Assembly (NCBI GenBank): GCA_963766935.1
Contig: CAVYBY010000008.1
Coordinates: forward strand, 310,001-374,000
Source of the DNA: CAVYBY01 sp963766935
GTDB lineage: Bacteria; Actinomycetota; UBA4738; HRBIN12
Direction of reading: 5' to 3'
Length of the DNA: 64,000 bases
Of this stretch, positions 35,236-44,366 are shown piece after piece. Under the pieces are notes generated by a model, which worked only from the letters and a program-made list of their open reading frames with translations, ran no database searches and was not told the origin of the DNA. Both the position numbers and the translations under genes were made by a program. Position 1 is the first letter of the stretch. Each line of letters begins with the position of its first letter.

Positions 35236-36909
35236 TCATCCTCTGCCCATCCTCCTGAGAAGCACGCGCTTGACCTCGGCGATCTCTTCCACGTGGAGCA
35301 TGGCGGACACGGGCAGGAATACCAGCAGGCCGGCGCCGACGGCCGTCACCACCTGGACGGCCCGGGCGACCGGCGTCGTGACACTGAACGCCGCTTCGCT
35401 CGCGGCCGCGACGCCGAACGCGGCGCCGCCGGTCAGGATCGCCGCCGGAACGATGCGGGCGATGGTGCTCGCGATCCGGCGGCCGTCGAGGCCACCGAGA
35501 CGCCGGTGAAGGAGCAACCCCAGGACGGCCGTGCCGGCCATGTACGAGACCGCGTGCCCGAGCGCAAGGCCGGGCACCCCCCAGCCGAACGCGATGAAGA
35601 GCAGGTCTGCGCCCAAGTTGACCGCGGCGGCGCCGACGTTGACGAGCGCCGGCGTCCGCGAGTCGTGGGTGGCATACGCGGTGCGCGTGAGCAACTGGAA
35701 CGCGGCGAAGAACGGCAACCCCACCGCGAACCCCTGCAGCGTGTGGGCAAGAAGCGTGACGTCACCGACGTCGACCGCCCCGTAGTCGGCGAGCAGGCGG
35801 ATGATCGGTCTCGCGAGCACCAGGTAGCCGACCGCCGCCGGCACCACGATCACGACCATGTCGCGCGCGCCGCGCGAGAACAGCTCGCGAACCCGGTCCG
35901 GCCGGTCCGCGGCCCACCCCTCGGCCATCGGCGGCAGCAGCGCCGTGAAGATCGACACGGCGAAGATCGCGTACGGAAGCTGGAAGTAGATGAACGCGGT
36001 CGGGTACGCGGTGTAGCCGCGCTCGGGGTCGACGGCGTTCGTCAGGATCATGACCACGAGATAGGCGAGCTGGTTCGCGACGACGTAGACGACGATCCAG
36101 GCGGCGAGCCGCGCCAGCTTGCGGACCCCGGGATGGTTCCAGTCGAAGCGCGGCCGCAACCGAAAGCCGATGGCCCGAAGCGACGGCCACAGGGCCGCTG
36201 TCATCGCGAAGACCCCGAACGTGGTCCCGAGCCCGAGGATCAGCTTCTCCCGGCCGCCGAGCGTGAGGCCGGTCGCGCTGTCCCCGTGGACCGAGACGAA
36301 CACGAGCATCGTGACGATCACCGAGACGTTGTTGAGGATCGGCGCGAACATCGGAAGGGCAAAACGGCGGTTGGCGTTCAGCACGCCGACGGCGACGGCC
36401 CCGATGCCGTAGAAGACGATCTGCGGCATGAACCACCGCAACAGGTACGCGCCAAACGCGACCTGAGCGGAACGATTCGGGGCGTCGGATCCGACCAGAT
36501 ACAGCCGCATGATCCAGGGAGCGGCGATCGCGGCGGCCGCGGCAAGGACGGACAGAGCGACCAGCGCCAGCGTCAGGATGCGCTGGGCAAGCAGAAACGA
36601 TTCGGCGCGTCCGTGGTTGCGCTCCCACTCGACGAAGACGGGGACGAACACGGACGTGAGGATCCCGCCGAGGATCAGCTCGTAGACGATGTTCGGGGTG
36701 GTGTTGGCCGCGTAGTACGTCGTCGAGACGAACGACACGCCGAGCGCCCAGAACGTCACAGAGACGCGGGCAAGCCCGGTCAGTCGTGACAGCGCCGTTC
36801 CGACGGACATCAGCGCCGTGTCGCGCATGAACGTCGCCCGCGTCTCCTCGGGTGCCGGTTCTGCCACGACCGGCGCGTCGGGGATCAGGTCGTCGTCCGT
36901 CGCCACCAT
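35236..36909 (-). CDS. murJ: Lipid II flippase MurJ
   Basis: The roughly 557-residue protein has fourteen hydrophobic segments and the MurJ/MviN family blocks MSVGTALSRLTGLARVSV, NTTPNIVYELILGGILTSVFVPVFVEW, FMPQIVFYGIGAVAVGVLNA and NQLAYLVVMILTNAV. It moves lipid II to the outer face for peptidoglycan synthesis. There is no long C-terminal pseudokinase domain as in mycobacterial MviN. ATG 36909 directly follows AGGAG; the next codon GTG 36906 has better spacing, so the start may be one codon later. Overlaps DUF6049 by 25 bases. Confidence 0.93.
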   Translation of the reverse strand: MVATDDDLIPDAPVVAEPAPEETRATFMRDTALMSVGTALSRLTGLARVSVTFWALGVSFVSTTYYAANTTPNIVYELILGGILTSVFVPVFVEWERNHGRAESFLLAQRILTLALVALSVLAAAAAIAAPWIMRLYLVGSDAPNRSAQVAFGAYLLRWFMPQIVFYGIGAVAVGVLNANRRFALPMFAPILNNVSVIVTMLVFVSVHGDSATGLTLGGREKLILGLGTTFGVFAMTAALWPSLRAIGFRLRPRFDWNHPGVRKLARLAAWIVVYVVANQLAYLVVMILTNAVDPERGYTAYPTAFIYFQLPYAIFAVSIFTALLPPMAEGWAADRPDRVRELFSRGARDMVVIVVPAAVGYLVLARPIIRLLADYGAVDVGDVTLLAHTLQGFAVGLPFFAAFQLLTRTAYATHDSRTPALVNVGAAAVNLGADLLFIAFGWGVPGLALGHAVSYMAGTAVLGLLLHRRLGGLDGRRIASTIARIVPAAILTGGAAFGVAAASEAAFSVTTPVARAVQVVTAVGAGLLVFLPVSAMLHVEEIAEVKRVLLRRMGRG

Positions 36910-38948
36910 CTCCTGGACCACATGACGACCAGCACGAGGGCGGCCGCGAGCGTGACGCCGACGGCGATGCGATTGAGCGCCGTCACACGAACGACGAGCT
37001 CCTGGCGGTCGATCACCCGCCCGATGTGCCCGTCCGGATTGGCCGGCGCCCTCACCAGCACGTCGATCCGGCTGCGGTCGGTGGCGAGCGCCTCGACTCG
37101 GAAGGACTCGATCTGGCCCGGCCGGATCAGCCGGACGGTTCGCTGGTCTCCGTCGGGGAATCGGAATCGGTTCGACCGCAGCTGGATCACGACGGTCAGC
37201 GGCGTGGGTCCGGGATCGCCGAACTGCAACGGGATGGAAACCGTTCCGGAGGTGAACGAGTACGACCGAGATGTGTCCGGCAAGACGCCGGAGAACAGCG
37301 TTCCGGTGACGTCGGCCACCCGGTCCAGCCACACACTGCCGGCGCCTTCGTTGTCCAGGTACGCCCCGGACTCGGCCAGCAGCAGGAAGCGATCCAGCCG
37401 GTTCGGAAGCTCATTGCCGGCGGGGAGCATCGAGCGCAGCGCGGCGGCGTTTCGGTGCTGGCTCTTGAGTCGCGCGATGTACTCGGCGGAGAACGTGCGC
37501 GCCTCCGCCGGCGCCAGCGTGGTGGTCTCGGCGGGGACGCCCACCAGGTTGGGAAGATCCTCTGCCACGACGGTCCGAAGGAACGGAGCACGGGCGATCG
37601 CGGGGATCAGAGCCTGCCAGAACGACCGCGGAAGTCCGGGTGGGAGCTGCACGGTCAATCCTCGCACGACCCCGCCACCCGGCACGGGTTGTTCCCGCCA
37701 GATCAGCGCGAGCTCGCCGAACACCGTCTGCGCGAGCCGGGCGGGATCGTTGGAGAGTTCGGGGCGGTCGAACATCGCCCGAACGCTCGGGTCGGGAAGG
37801 ATGAGCCGCACGGTCGCCCCGCGATCCGTGGTGACCGACGCGACGGGCGGCGGCGCGAACTCGTTCTCCTGCTCCGGGCGCGCCACGGTGTCGGTGTTGG
37901 CGAGAAGGGTCAGGGCTCCCTCGCCGGCCAGCGTGTCGATCGCCGCGTCGGACAGCGCACCGGCAGGCGGGCGAGCGATGAAGTGGGTCGGGCGAACGCC
38001 GAGTATGGCCTCGGTCCGTTCGTCGCCAAGCGTTCGTTGCGCCTCGACGTCGCCGGCGAGACCGGCTTCGAGCAGCGAGGGGATCTCCGGGGCGGCGTAG
38101 GGCAGCGCGGAAAGGGACACGTCCGGGTCGGCTGCGATCTGCCGAAGGTCCTCGAGCACCGCGGCCGCGTCGGCGGCGCTGCCGGTGCCGGCCGCGACCG
38201 TGGAGCCGTCGGCGCGCGCGTACCCGTGGCTCATCTGCAGCAACTCGTTGAGGAGAGCGGGTTCCACGACGACGTTGATGGATTCCGCCCGCTTCTGCTC
38301 GCGGAGGCCCGCCACCGCCTCCACCTCGCTCCGAAGCCAGCCGCGTTTGGCGATCGCGACCTCGATTCCGGGCGCCGCCAGTTTCCCGTCGGGGTCGATC
38401 GCGGGTGGCGCGGCCACCTCGATCCACCACGCGATCTGCAAGGGCGCCTCCGGCCGCTGCAGGACGCGGATGAGCGGGACCGCAAGCGAAGCGATCGTCT
38501 GGTTGCTGGTTCGAAGATCGATCTGCGCGGGAAACACGGCGGAGTCGTCGCCGGGCTTCGATTGGATCTGCGTGGTGGACAGATCGACGGCGACCTCGAA
38601 CCGCCGCGGTTGCCCCGGATCGAGCGAGCCGTCTTGTTGGAACGTCACCGCAAAGATGGGGGGCGTCGTGAGCCCGTTGTCGAGGAGCGAGTTGTATTCG
38701 GTTCGGGAGCGCAGGACATCGCCGATCGTGACGGTCACCGAGAGGTCGCTCACCGACGTGGTTCCGTCGTTCTCGGCATGCAGGACGAAGGTCTCCATCG
38801 GATGGCGGGCCGTCGTCCAGGGAGTCTGCTGGACGAGGCTGAGCGACACGTCGGTGTTTCCCTGCGCCGTCGCGGGCAGGGAAGCGGCCAGCGCCGCGAG
38901 GGCGGCCCCGGCCACGAGAAGGGCGCGCGTCGCCCGCTGGATGCTCAT
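36885..38948 (-). CDS. DUF6049-type secreted membrane-anchored protein
   Basis: The 687-residue protein has a signal peptide (ALLVAGAALAALAASLPATAQG), a large extracytoplasmic part and a C-terminal membrane helix followed by a basic tail (VGVTLAAALVLVVMWSRRWWRR). Its position directly upstream of murJ, between NUDIX and murJ, and its layout match the DUF6049 proteins of actinobacteria. The middle part resembles a deacetylase-like barrel only faintly. Probable role in envelope assembly is inferred from the conserved link to murJ. Confidence 0.75.
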   Translation of the reverse strand: MSIQRATRALLVAGAALAALAASLPATAQGNTDVSLSLVQQTPWTTARHPMETFVLHAENDGTTSVSDLSVTVTIGDVLRSRTEYNSLLDNGLTTPPIFAVTFQQDGSLDPGQPRRFEVAVDLSTTQIQSKPGDDSAVFPAQIDLRTSNQTIASLAVPLIRVLQRPEAPLQIAWWIEVAAPPAIDPDGKLAAPGIEVAIAKRGWLRSEVEAVAGLREQKRAESINVVVEPALLNELLQMSHGYARADGSTVAAGTGSAADAAAVLEDLRQIAADPDVSLSALPYAAPEIPSLLEAGLAGDVEAQRTLGDERTEAILGVRPTHFIARPPAGALSDAAIDTLAGEGALTLLANTDTVARPEQENEFAPPPVASVTTDRGATVRLILPDPSVRAMFDRPELSNDPARLAQTVFGELALIWREQPVPGGGVVRGLTVQLPPGLPRSFWQALIPAIARAPFLRTVVAEDLPNLVGVPAETTTLAPAEARTFSAEYIARLKSQHRNAAALRSMLPAGNELPNRLDRFLLLAESGAYLDNEGAGSVWLDRVADVTGTLFSGVLPDTSRSYSFTSGTVSIPLQFGDPGPTPLTVVIQLRSNRFRFPDGDQRTVRLIRPGQIESFRVEALATDRSRIDVLVRAPANPDGHIGRVIDRQELVVRVTALNRIAVGVTLAAALVLVVMWSRRWWRRTTT

Positions 38949-38982
38949 GCCGGCGAGCCCATCGTAGCCTTGCCGGCCGGCG

Positions 38983-39588
38983 TCACTGCAGGAGCTCGGC
39001 GGCGCGCGCGAGGACATCGCGCTCGCCGCGATAGGCCGCCCGCTTCAGCGCCCGTCCGAGCGGGAACCAGCGGACGTCCTCCATCTCGTCGTCGTGGTCG
39101 GCCGGGTTGCCGCCCGTCCACCGCATCAGGAAGAAGTGGACGGTCTTTCTGATCCGGACGTCCTCCCAGACGTAGAAGTACTTCGTTTCTCCGAGGGTGG
39201 CCTCGATCTCGGCGATGAGCCCGGTCTCCTCCCGGACCTCGCGGATCGCGGCCTCCTCGGGCGACTCGTCCGGCTCGATCCCGCCCTTGGCCAGACCCCA
39301 GGCGAGGGTTCCCCTCCGGGTGCGCCGGGCGGCGAGGACGACCTCGATCTCGGTCTCGTCCTGCCCGGCTCGCCGGTAGACGACTCCGCCCGCCGAGGTC
39401 TCCCGGGCCCACCGGGCTCTCGGCCTGTCGGGGCGGCTCTGGGCGGGGGTGCCTTCGCTCTTGGGCTGGACCCCCTCAGCTCCCGGCGCGGCCCCCGTCC
39501 CGCTTCTTGTCCCACTTTTGGGGCGCTTGCCGCCACGACGCTTGCGGCGCCGGGGTTTTCCGCCGTTCCCACTCTGCCCTTCGCCCAT
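38983..39588 (-). CDS. NUDIX hydrolase
   Basis: The 201-residue protein has a long basic, disordered N-terminus (KPRRRKRRGGKRPK) and a NUDIX domain with the catalytic box GGIEPDESPEEAAIREVREETGL (matches Gx5Ex7REUxEExGU). ETSAGGVVYRR marks the start of the fold near residue 65. NUDIX enzymes cleave nucleoside diphosphates linked to another moiety; substrate unknown. The NUDIX-DUF6049-murJ order is conserved in actinobacteria. Divergent from pilT. Confidence 0.85.
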   Translation of the reverse strand: MGEGQSGNGGKPRRRKRRGGKRPKSGTRSGTGAAPGAEGVQPKSEGTPAQSRPDRPRARWARETSAGGVVYRRAGQDETEIEVVLAARRTRRGTLAWGLAKGGIEPDESPEEAAIREVREETGLIAEIEATLGETKYFYVWEDVRIRKTVHFFLMRWTGGNPADHDDEMEDVRWFPLGRALKRAAYRGERDVLARAAELLQ

Positions 39589-39684
39589 CGAACGGCATCG
39601 TAGCGTCCGGCACTTAGGTCGGGCCGCCCGGAGGCCGAAGCTACTTGCAGTAGCCGACCACGCACGTGGAGAGCCGACGTAGGT

Positions 39685-40806
39685 ATGGAGATCGCAGAAC
39701 TGCTTCGGTACGCCGTTGAACGCGGTGCTTCCGACCTGCACCTGAAGGTCGGCAACGTGCCGTTCGTCCGGATCGACGGGGCCCTCGAGCCGACCGGGTT
39801 CGAGCCGCTCACGGCCGAGCAGACGGCCTCGTTCGCGGTCGAGCTGATGTCGGATCACAAGCGGCGCGAGTTCGAGGTGTCCAACGAAGCGGACCTCGGC
39901 TTCACCCTCAAGGGCGTCGGGCGCTTCCGGATGAACGTCTTCCGCCAGCGCGGCCTGGTCGGTGTGGCGCTTCGCCGCGTTCGGTCGGAGATCCCCACGT
40001 TCGACGAGCTCCGGCTTCCGCCGGCCCTTCGGACCTTGGCCGACGCGCCGCGAGGACTCGTGCTCGTGACCGGTCCGACGGGGGCCGGCAAGACGACGAC
40101 GATCGCCGCGATGATCGGGCACATCAACCGGACGCGGCGCGCGCACATCGTCACGATCGAAGACCCCGTCGAGGTCGTGCACGAAGACGCCCTTTCGATC
40201 ATCCAGCAGCGTGAGGTCGGGATCGACACGGAATCGTACGGGGCCGCCCTCAAACACGTCGTTCGCCAGGACCCCGACGTCATCTTCGTCGGTGAGATCC
40301 GCGACCCGGAGTCGGCGATCTCCGCCATCCAGGCGGCGGAGACGGGTCACCTCGTCATCTCCACGCTCCACACGATCGACTGCATCGAGACGGTCAACCG
40401 CGTGCTCGACCTGTTTCCGCCGACCCAGCAGCGTGAGGTGCGAACCTCGTTCGCCGGGGCGCTCGCGGGCATCGTGTCGCAGCGGCTGGTTCCCCGCGCC
40501 GACGGCATCGGACGCGTGGCCGCGATCGAGGTGCTGATCAATACCGGGCGCGTGTTCGATCGCCTGGTCGATCCCGATACCACGGACCAGATCTTCGACG
40601 TCATGGCCAACGGCGAGTTCTACGGAATGCAGACCTTCGACCAGAGCCTCGTCAAGCTGGTGCGCAGCGGCCTGGTCACCAGAGACCAAGCTCGGCGAAC
40701 CGCCACCAGCCCGCACGACTTCGACCTGGCGCTCGCCGGGTCGCTCGACCGAAGCGCCGGCATCCCGCTCGACGAGGACGCCACCCAGGCCGACGCGGTC
40801 GTCTAG
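39685..40806 (+). CDS. pilT: PilT-type twitching ATPase
   Basis: The 373-residue secretion ATPase of the type IV pilus retraction type shows RGASDLHLKVGNVPFVRIDG at the N-terminus, Walker A GPTGAGKTTTIAAM, the Asp box IVTIEDPVEVVH, VGEIRDPESA and the His box TGHLVISTLHTIDCIETVNR. PilT disassembles type IV pili. No other pil genes lie nearby, so it may serve pili encoded elsewhere or a different secretion system. Its end overlaps the convergent membrane gene by four bases. Confidence 0.88.
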   Translation: MEIAELLRYAVERGASDLHLKVGNVPFVRIDGALEPTGFEPLTAEQTASFAVELMSDHKRREFEVSNEADLGFTLKGVGRFRMNVFRQRGLVGVALRRVRSEIPTFDELRLPPALRTLADAPRGLVLVTGPTGAGKTTTIAAMIGHINRTRRAHIVTIEDPVEVVHEDALSIIQQREVGIDTESYGAALKHVVRQDPDVIFVGEIRDPESAISAIQAAETGHLVISTLHTIDCIETVNRVLDLFPPTQQREVRTSFAGALAGIVSQRLVPRADGIGRVAAIEVLINTGRVFDRLVDPDTTDQIFDVMANGEFYGMQTFDQSLVKLVRSGLVTRDQARRTATSPHDFDLALAGSLDRSAGIPLDEDATQADAVV

Positions 40807-41165
40807 GCGGGCTCACCGGCGGCGCGCTCCGCCGCGAGCTCCATCGGGTGACGCCGGTAGCCGTAGGGGATCGCCAGCAGGAAATACACCGGCAGGAACA
40901 ACGGCCCCAGCGCGCAGTACTGACGGACGTGGTGCCGCTCGTGCGCCAGGAGGCGGCCGGCTACCGGTTCCGCGGACAAGATCACGAACCCCACGGTCAT
41001 CGCCGCGCGTCCGAACCTGGGCAGCAACGCGGTGAGCCCGCGAGGCGTCCGGTCGAAGATCACCAGGCCGTCGGCGAGCCGGGGCGCCTGAAACGCGAAC
41101 AGGCCGAGGACCAGGCCGAGGACCGTGTTGGGGAGCGTCCAGAGAAAGCCCAGCCAGACGGGCAC
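40803..41165 (-). CDS. Membrane protein with HxxHH peptidase-like motif
   Basis: The 120-residue protein has an N-terminal membrane helix (FLWTLPNTVLGLVLGLFAF), then LLAHERHHVRQYCALGPLFL with a HERHH motif beginning near residue 74, and a second helix (PLFLPVYFLLAIPYGYRR) ending HPMELAAERAA. HExxH-like HERHH plus a downstream Glu (MELAAE) resembles small membrane-bound zinc peptidases seen in actinobacteria. Enzyme activity is unproven. GTG 41165 is used as start. Confidence 0.6.
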   Translation of the reverse strand: MPVWLGFLWTLPNTVLGLVLGLFAFQAPRLADGLVIFDRTPRGLTALLPRFGRAAMTVGFVILSAEPVAGRLLAHERHHVRQYCALGPLFLPVYFLLAIPYGYRRHPMELAAERAAGEPA

Positions 41166-41216
41166 GGCCGAACGCTACAACGCCTGCCGGCGCGGATCGA
41201 CGGGTATCGTGGGCGC

Positions 41217-42587
41217 GTGGCCAACCTCAGCGTGGACCCACTCGCGAAGGAGCTGGGCGCGAGGTTCCGCGATGCGGGGCACGAGCTGTATCTGGTGGGC
41301 GGCGCCGTCCGCGACCTCGTGCTCGACCGCGACCAGCGAACCGTCGAGTTCGACTTCTCGACCAGCGCGAAGCCGCACGAGACGACGCAGGTCCTGCGGG
41401 GCTGGGCCGACCGCATCTTCCTCGTCGGCGTGCGGTTCGGGACCGTCGGCGCGGTGCGTCACGGCCGCCCGCTCGAGATCACGACCTTCCGCGAAGAGGC
41501 CTACGTCGAGCAGCATCGCAAGCCGCAGGTCACGTTTGCGAAGGACGTCGAGACCGACCTGTCGCGCCGGGACTTCACGATCAACGCGATGGCGATCCGG
41601 CTGCCCGAGGGCGAGTTCGTCGATCCGTTCGGCGGCGTGAAGCATCTCGCGGAGCGCGTCCTCGACACGCCGCTCGAGCCCGACGTCGCGTTCGAGGACG
41701 ATCCGCTTCGGATGCTTCGCGCGGCGAGATTCGTCTCGCAGCTCGCCGTGCAGCCGTCGAAGCGGGTCGTGGAGGCCATGGGCCGGATGCGAGAACGGCT
41801 CGAGATCGTCTCGCGCGAGCGGGTGCGCGACGAGCTGGACAAGCTCCTGACGGGGGAGCACGTGGCGACCGGCCTGCGGCTCCTGGTCGACTCGGGGCTC
41901 GCCGACCGGTTCATTCCCGAGGTACCGGCGCTCCGCCTCGAGCAGGACCCGGTGCAGCGGCACAAGGACGTCCTGGAGCACACCTACGCGGTCGTGACGG
42001 CGTGCGATCCCTCGGACCGGACGCTCCGGCTCGCTGCGTTGCTGCATGACATCGGCAAGCCGGCCACACGCGAGATCACCCCCGACGGCGTCAGCTTCCA
42101 CCATCACGAAGCGGTCGGTGCGCGAATGGCGGAGGAGCGTCTTCGCACCCTTCGCTACCCGACGAAGGTCGTGGAGCAGGTGCGCACGCTGATCGAGCTT
42201 CACCTGCGCTTTCACGGATACGAGGACGGCTGGAGCGACGCCGCGGTGCGCCGCTACGTGCGGGACGCCGGTCCGTTGCTCGATCGTTTGAACCAGCTGA
42301 CGCGCGCCGACGTCACGACCCGCAACGAGCAGCGGTTCCAGCGGTTCCAGCGGCTCCAGGACGAGCTGGAGGAGCGCATCGCTCGTCTGGCTGAGCAGGA
42401 GAACCTGGAGGCGCTCCGCCCCTCGCTCGACGGCCGGCAGGTGATGGAGCACCTGGGGATCGAGCCGGGGCCGCGTGTCGGCGAAGCCCTCTCGTATCTG
42501 ATGGAGCTGCGGCTCGAACGCGGACCGATCGGCGAGGCGGAGGCCTACGAGCTGCTCGATGCGTGGGCCTCGGCCCACCCTTCGTAA
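41217..42587 (+). CDS. cca: CCA tRNA nucleotidyltransferase
   Basis: The 456-residue enzyme adds or repairs the CCA end of tRNAs. It has the polymerase beta-like head (YLVGGAVRDLVLDRD), the catalytic carboxylates in TVEFDFSTSA (Glu44 and Asp46, where most members have Asp-x-Asp), the block DLSRRDFTINAMAIRLPEGEFVDPFGG, DDPLRMLRAARF, and a C-terminal HD domain (LAALLHDIGKPATREI). tRNA-Ile at 10740 lacks an encoded CCA, so such an enzyme is needed. Start GTG 41217. Confidence 0.92.
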   Translation: MANLSVDPLAKELGARFRDAGHELYLVGGAVRDLVLDRDQRTVEFDFSTSAKPHETTQVLRGWADRIFLVGVRFGTVGAVRHGRPLEITTFREEAYVEQHRKPQVTFAKDVETDLSRRDFTINAMAIRLPEGEFVDPFGGVKHLAERVLDTPLEPDVAFEDDPLRMLRAARFVSQLAVQPSKRVVEAMGRMRERLEIVSRERVRDELDKLLTGEHVATGLRLLVDSGLADRFIPEVPALRLEQDPVQRHKDVLEHTYAVVTACDPSDRTLRLAALLHDIGKPATREITPDGVSFHHHEAVGARMAEERLRTLRYPTKVVEQVRTLIELHLRFHGYEDGWSDAAVRRYVRDAGPLLDRLNQLTRADVTTRNEQRFQRFQRLQDELEERIARLAEQENLEALRPSLDGRQVMEHLGIEPGPRVGEALSYLMELRLERGPIGEAEAYELLDAWASAHPS

Positions 42588-42597
42588 CCGAGTTCGG

Positions 42598-43254
42598 TCA
42601 GCCGAGCCACCCGAGGTGCGACAAGGGCCAGATCACGACGAACGCTTTTCCGATCACGTGGTCGATCGGGACGAACCCGAGGCCGAATCGCGAGTCGTCG
42701 GAGTCGGGCCGGTTGTCGCCCATCACGAACAGCTGGCCCGGCGGGACCAGTGTCCGGTTGAAGTTTGCCGTCGACCCGTGCGTGTACGGCTCCTCGAGCG
42801 CGACGCCGTTGACGTAGACGGATCCGCCTTTGGCCCAGACCTTGTCCCCGGGGACTCCGATCACGCGCTTGATGAAGTCCTCCTGGTCCGGGTGCTGCAC
42901 CCCGAGTCCCTGGAAGAGCCAGTGCGAGAATCCACCGACGACTCCGCGGTTCGCGGCCCGGGCGTGCGGATCTTCGAAGACGACGATGTCGCCGCGGTGG
43001 GGATCGCGGAAGTAATAGGGGACCCTCGAGACGATCACGCGATCGCCGATCTTCAGGGTCTGCTCCATCGAACCGCTCGGAATGAAGAAGGCCTGGATCA
43101 GGAAGGTCTTGATCAGAAGCGCCAGCACGAGGGCCGAGAGGATCATCCCCGGCACCTCGGTCAGGAAGGACAGGATCGGGTTCCGGCGTTTCTGGGGCTC
43201 ACCCTCCGGGGCGCTGCCGGGGTCGGTTGCGCGGTGGGGGGCCACGGTTGTCAC
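42598..43254 (-). CDS. lepB: Signal peptidase I
   Basis: The 218-residue membrane protease removes signal peptides. It has one N-terminal helix (GMILSALVLALLIKTFLIQAFF), the catalytic Ser62 in IPSGSMEQTL, and the catalytic lysine in FIKRVIGVPGD, with the C-terminal block VMGDNRPDSDDSRFGLGFV. GTG 43254 overlaps the modC stop by four bases, so it is in the molybdate operon. Confidence 0.93.
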   Translation of the reverse strand: MTTVAPHRATDPGSAPEGEPQKRRNPILSFLTEVPGMILSALVLALLIKTFLIQAFFIPSGSMEQTLKIGDRVIVSRVPYYFRDPHRGDIVVFEDPHARAANRGVVGGFSHWLFQGLGVQHPDQEDFIKRVIGVPGDKVWAKGGSVYVNGVALEEPYTHGSTANFNRTLVPPGQLFVMGDNRPDSDDSRFGLGFVPIDHVIGKAFVVIWPLSHLGWLG

Positions 43255-44366
43255 TCGCCCAGCGTACCCGCCTCCGGGAATGCGGCGCCGCCCGAGCGAA
43301 GCAGCCGGATCTCGACCGCTTTGCACGAGGCCCACACCTCCGCTCCCTCGATGAGACCGAGCCGATCCACGGAGCCGAGCGTCACCTCGGCGACAACCGG
43401 AGGGGCCGAGCCGATTCGCACGCGGGCGCGCTCGCCCTCGAGCGAGAGCCCCGTGATCCGCCCGTGCAGAAGGTTCCGGGCGGAGCCACCCTCCGGCCGT
43501 GTGGTGTGCAGGGCGACGTCCGCGGGTCTCAGCAGACCGACGACGTCCTCGGAGGGTCCGTCCGTTTGCGGCCAGGCGACGACGAGGTCCCCATCGGGCG
43601 TGCGGAGCCTCGCCGCGCCCGGTTCGAGCGGCTCGATACGCCCGGCGTAGAGGTTCACGCCGACGAGCTCGGCCACGTACGGGGTCCGGGGCGCCTCGCG
43701 CAGCTCCGCCGGACGGCCGGATTGGCTGACCCGGCCGTTCTCCAGGACCACCAGGCGGTCGCCGAGCGTCATGGCCTCGACCGGATCGTGGGTGACGAGG
43801 ATGCGGATGCCGTGAAAGCCGGCGAGGATTCCTTTCAGAAGTGGCCGCAGCTCGGCCCGCGCACGGACGTCGAGCGCCGACGTCGGCTCGTCGAGCAGCA
43901 GCAGCCGTGGTTCGCGGATCAGCGCCCTGGCGAGGGCGACGCGCTGAGCCTCGCCGCCCGACAGATCGCGCGGGCGCGCGCCGTGGCGGGCGACCGGCAG
44001 ACCGAGGCGCTCCAGCAGGCGGCCGGCCCGTTCGGTCGCGTCGGCGCGTCCGGCGCCGCCGGCCCGGAGGGGGAACGCGGCGTTCTCGATCGCCGGCAGA
44101 TGTGGGAAGAGCGCGAGATCCTGCAGGGCGAGCCCGATCGGGCGGTGCTCGGGTTGGACGTGCGTACGCCGGTCGTCGAGCACGACGCCATCGAGGGTGA
44201 CCGTGCCGGCGTCGGGCCGGACGATTCCGGCGAGCATCCCGACGAGCGTCGACTTTCCGGAACCGTTCGGCCCGAGCAGCGCGACGGTCTCGTTCTCCTC
44301 GGCGGAGAGCCGGGCGTCCATGACGAACTCGTCGCGTCGCAGTTTCACGGTCGCCTCGAGACTCAT
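43251..44366 (-). CDS. modC: Molybdate ABC transporter ATP-binding protein
   Basis: The 371-residue ATPase has Walker A GPNGSGKST, signature LSGGEAQRVALARAL, Walker B LLLLDEPTSALD and the H-loop VTHDP. A C-terminal pair of TOBE domains (from about 265; GLLRPADVALHTTRPEGGSARNLLHGRI) is typical of oxyanion importers. It powers uptake with ModB. A fused TOBE can bind molybdate for feedback. Order regulator-modA-modB-modC is intact. Confidence 0.9.
   Translation of the reverse strand: MSLEATVKLRRDEFVMDARLSAEENETVALLGPNGSGKSTLVGMLAGIVRPDAGTVTLDGVVLDDRRTHVQPEHRPIGLALQDLALFPHLPAIENAAFPLRAGGAGRADATERAGRLLERLGLPVARHGARPRDLSGGEAQRVALARALIREPRLLLLDEPTSALDVRARAELRPLLKGILAGFHGIRILVTHDPVEAMTLGDRLVVLENGRVSQSGRPAELREAPRTPYVAELVGVNLYAGRIEPLEPGAARLRTPDGDLVVAWPQTDGPSEDVVGLLRPADVALHTTRPEGGSARNLLHGRITGLSLEGERARVRIGSAPPVVAEVTLGSVDRLGLIEGAEVWASCKAVEIRLLRSGGAAFPEAGTLGE

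Noticed and set aside
36852..39152. 766-codon open frame antisense to DUF6049
   Set aside because: Arg/Gly-rich composition and no motif; DUF6049 on the other strand has signal peptide, anchor and conserved context.
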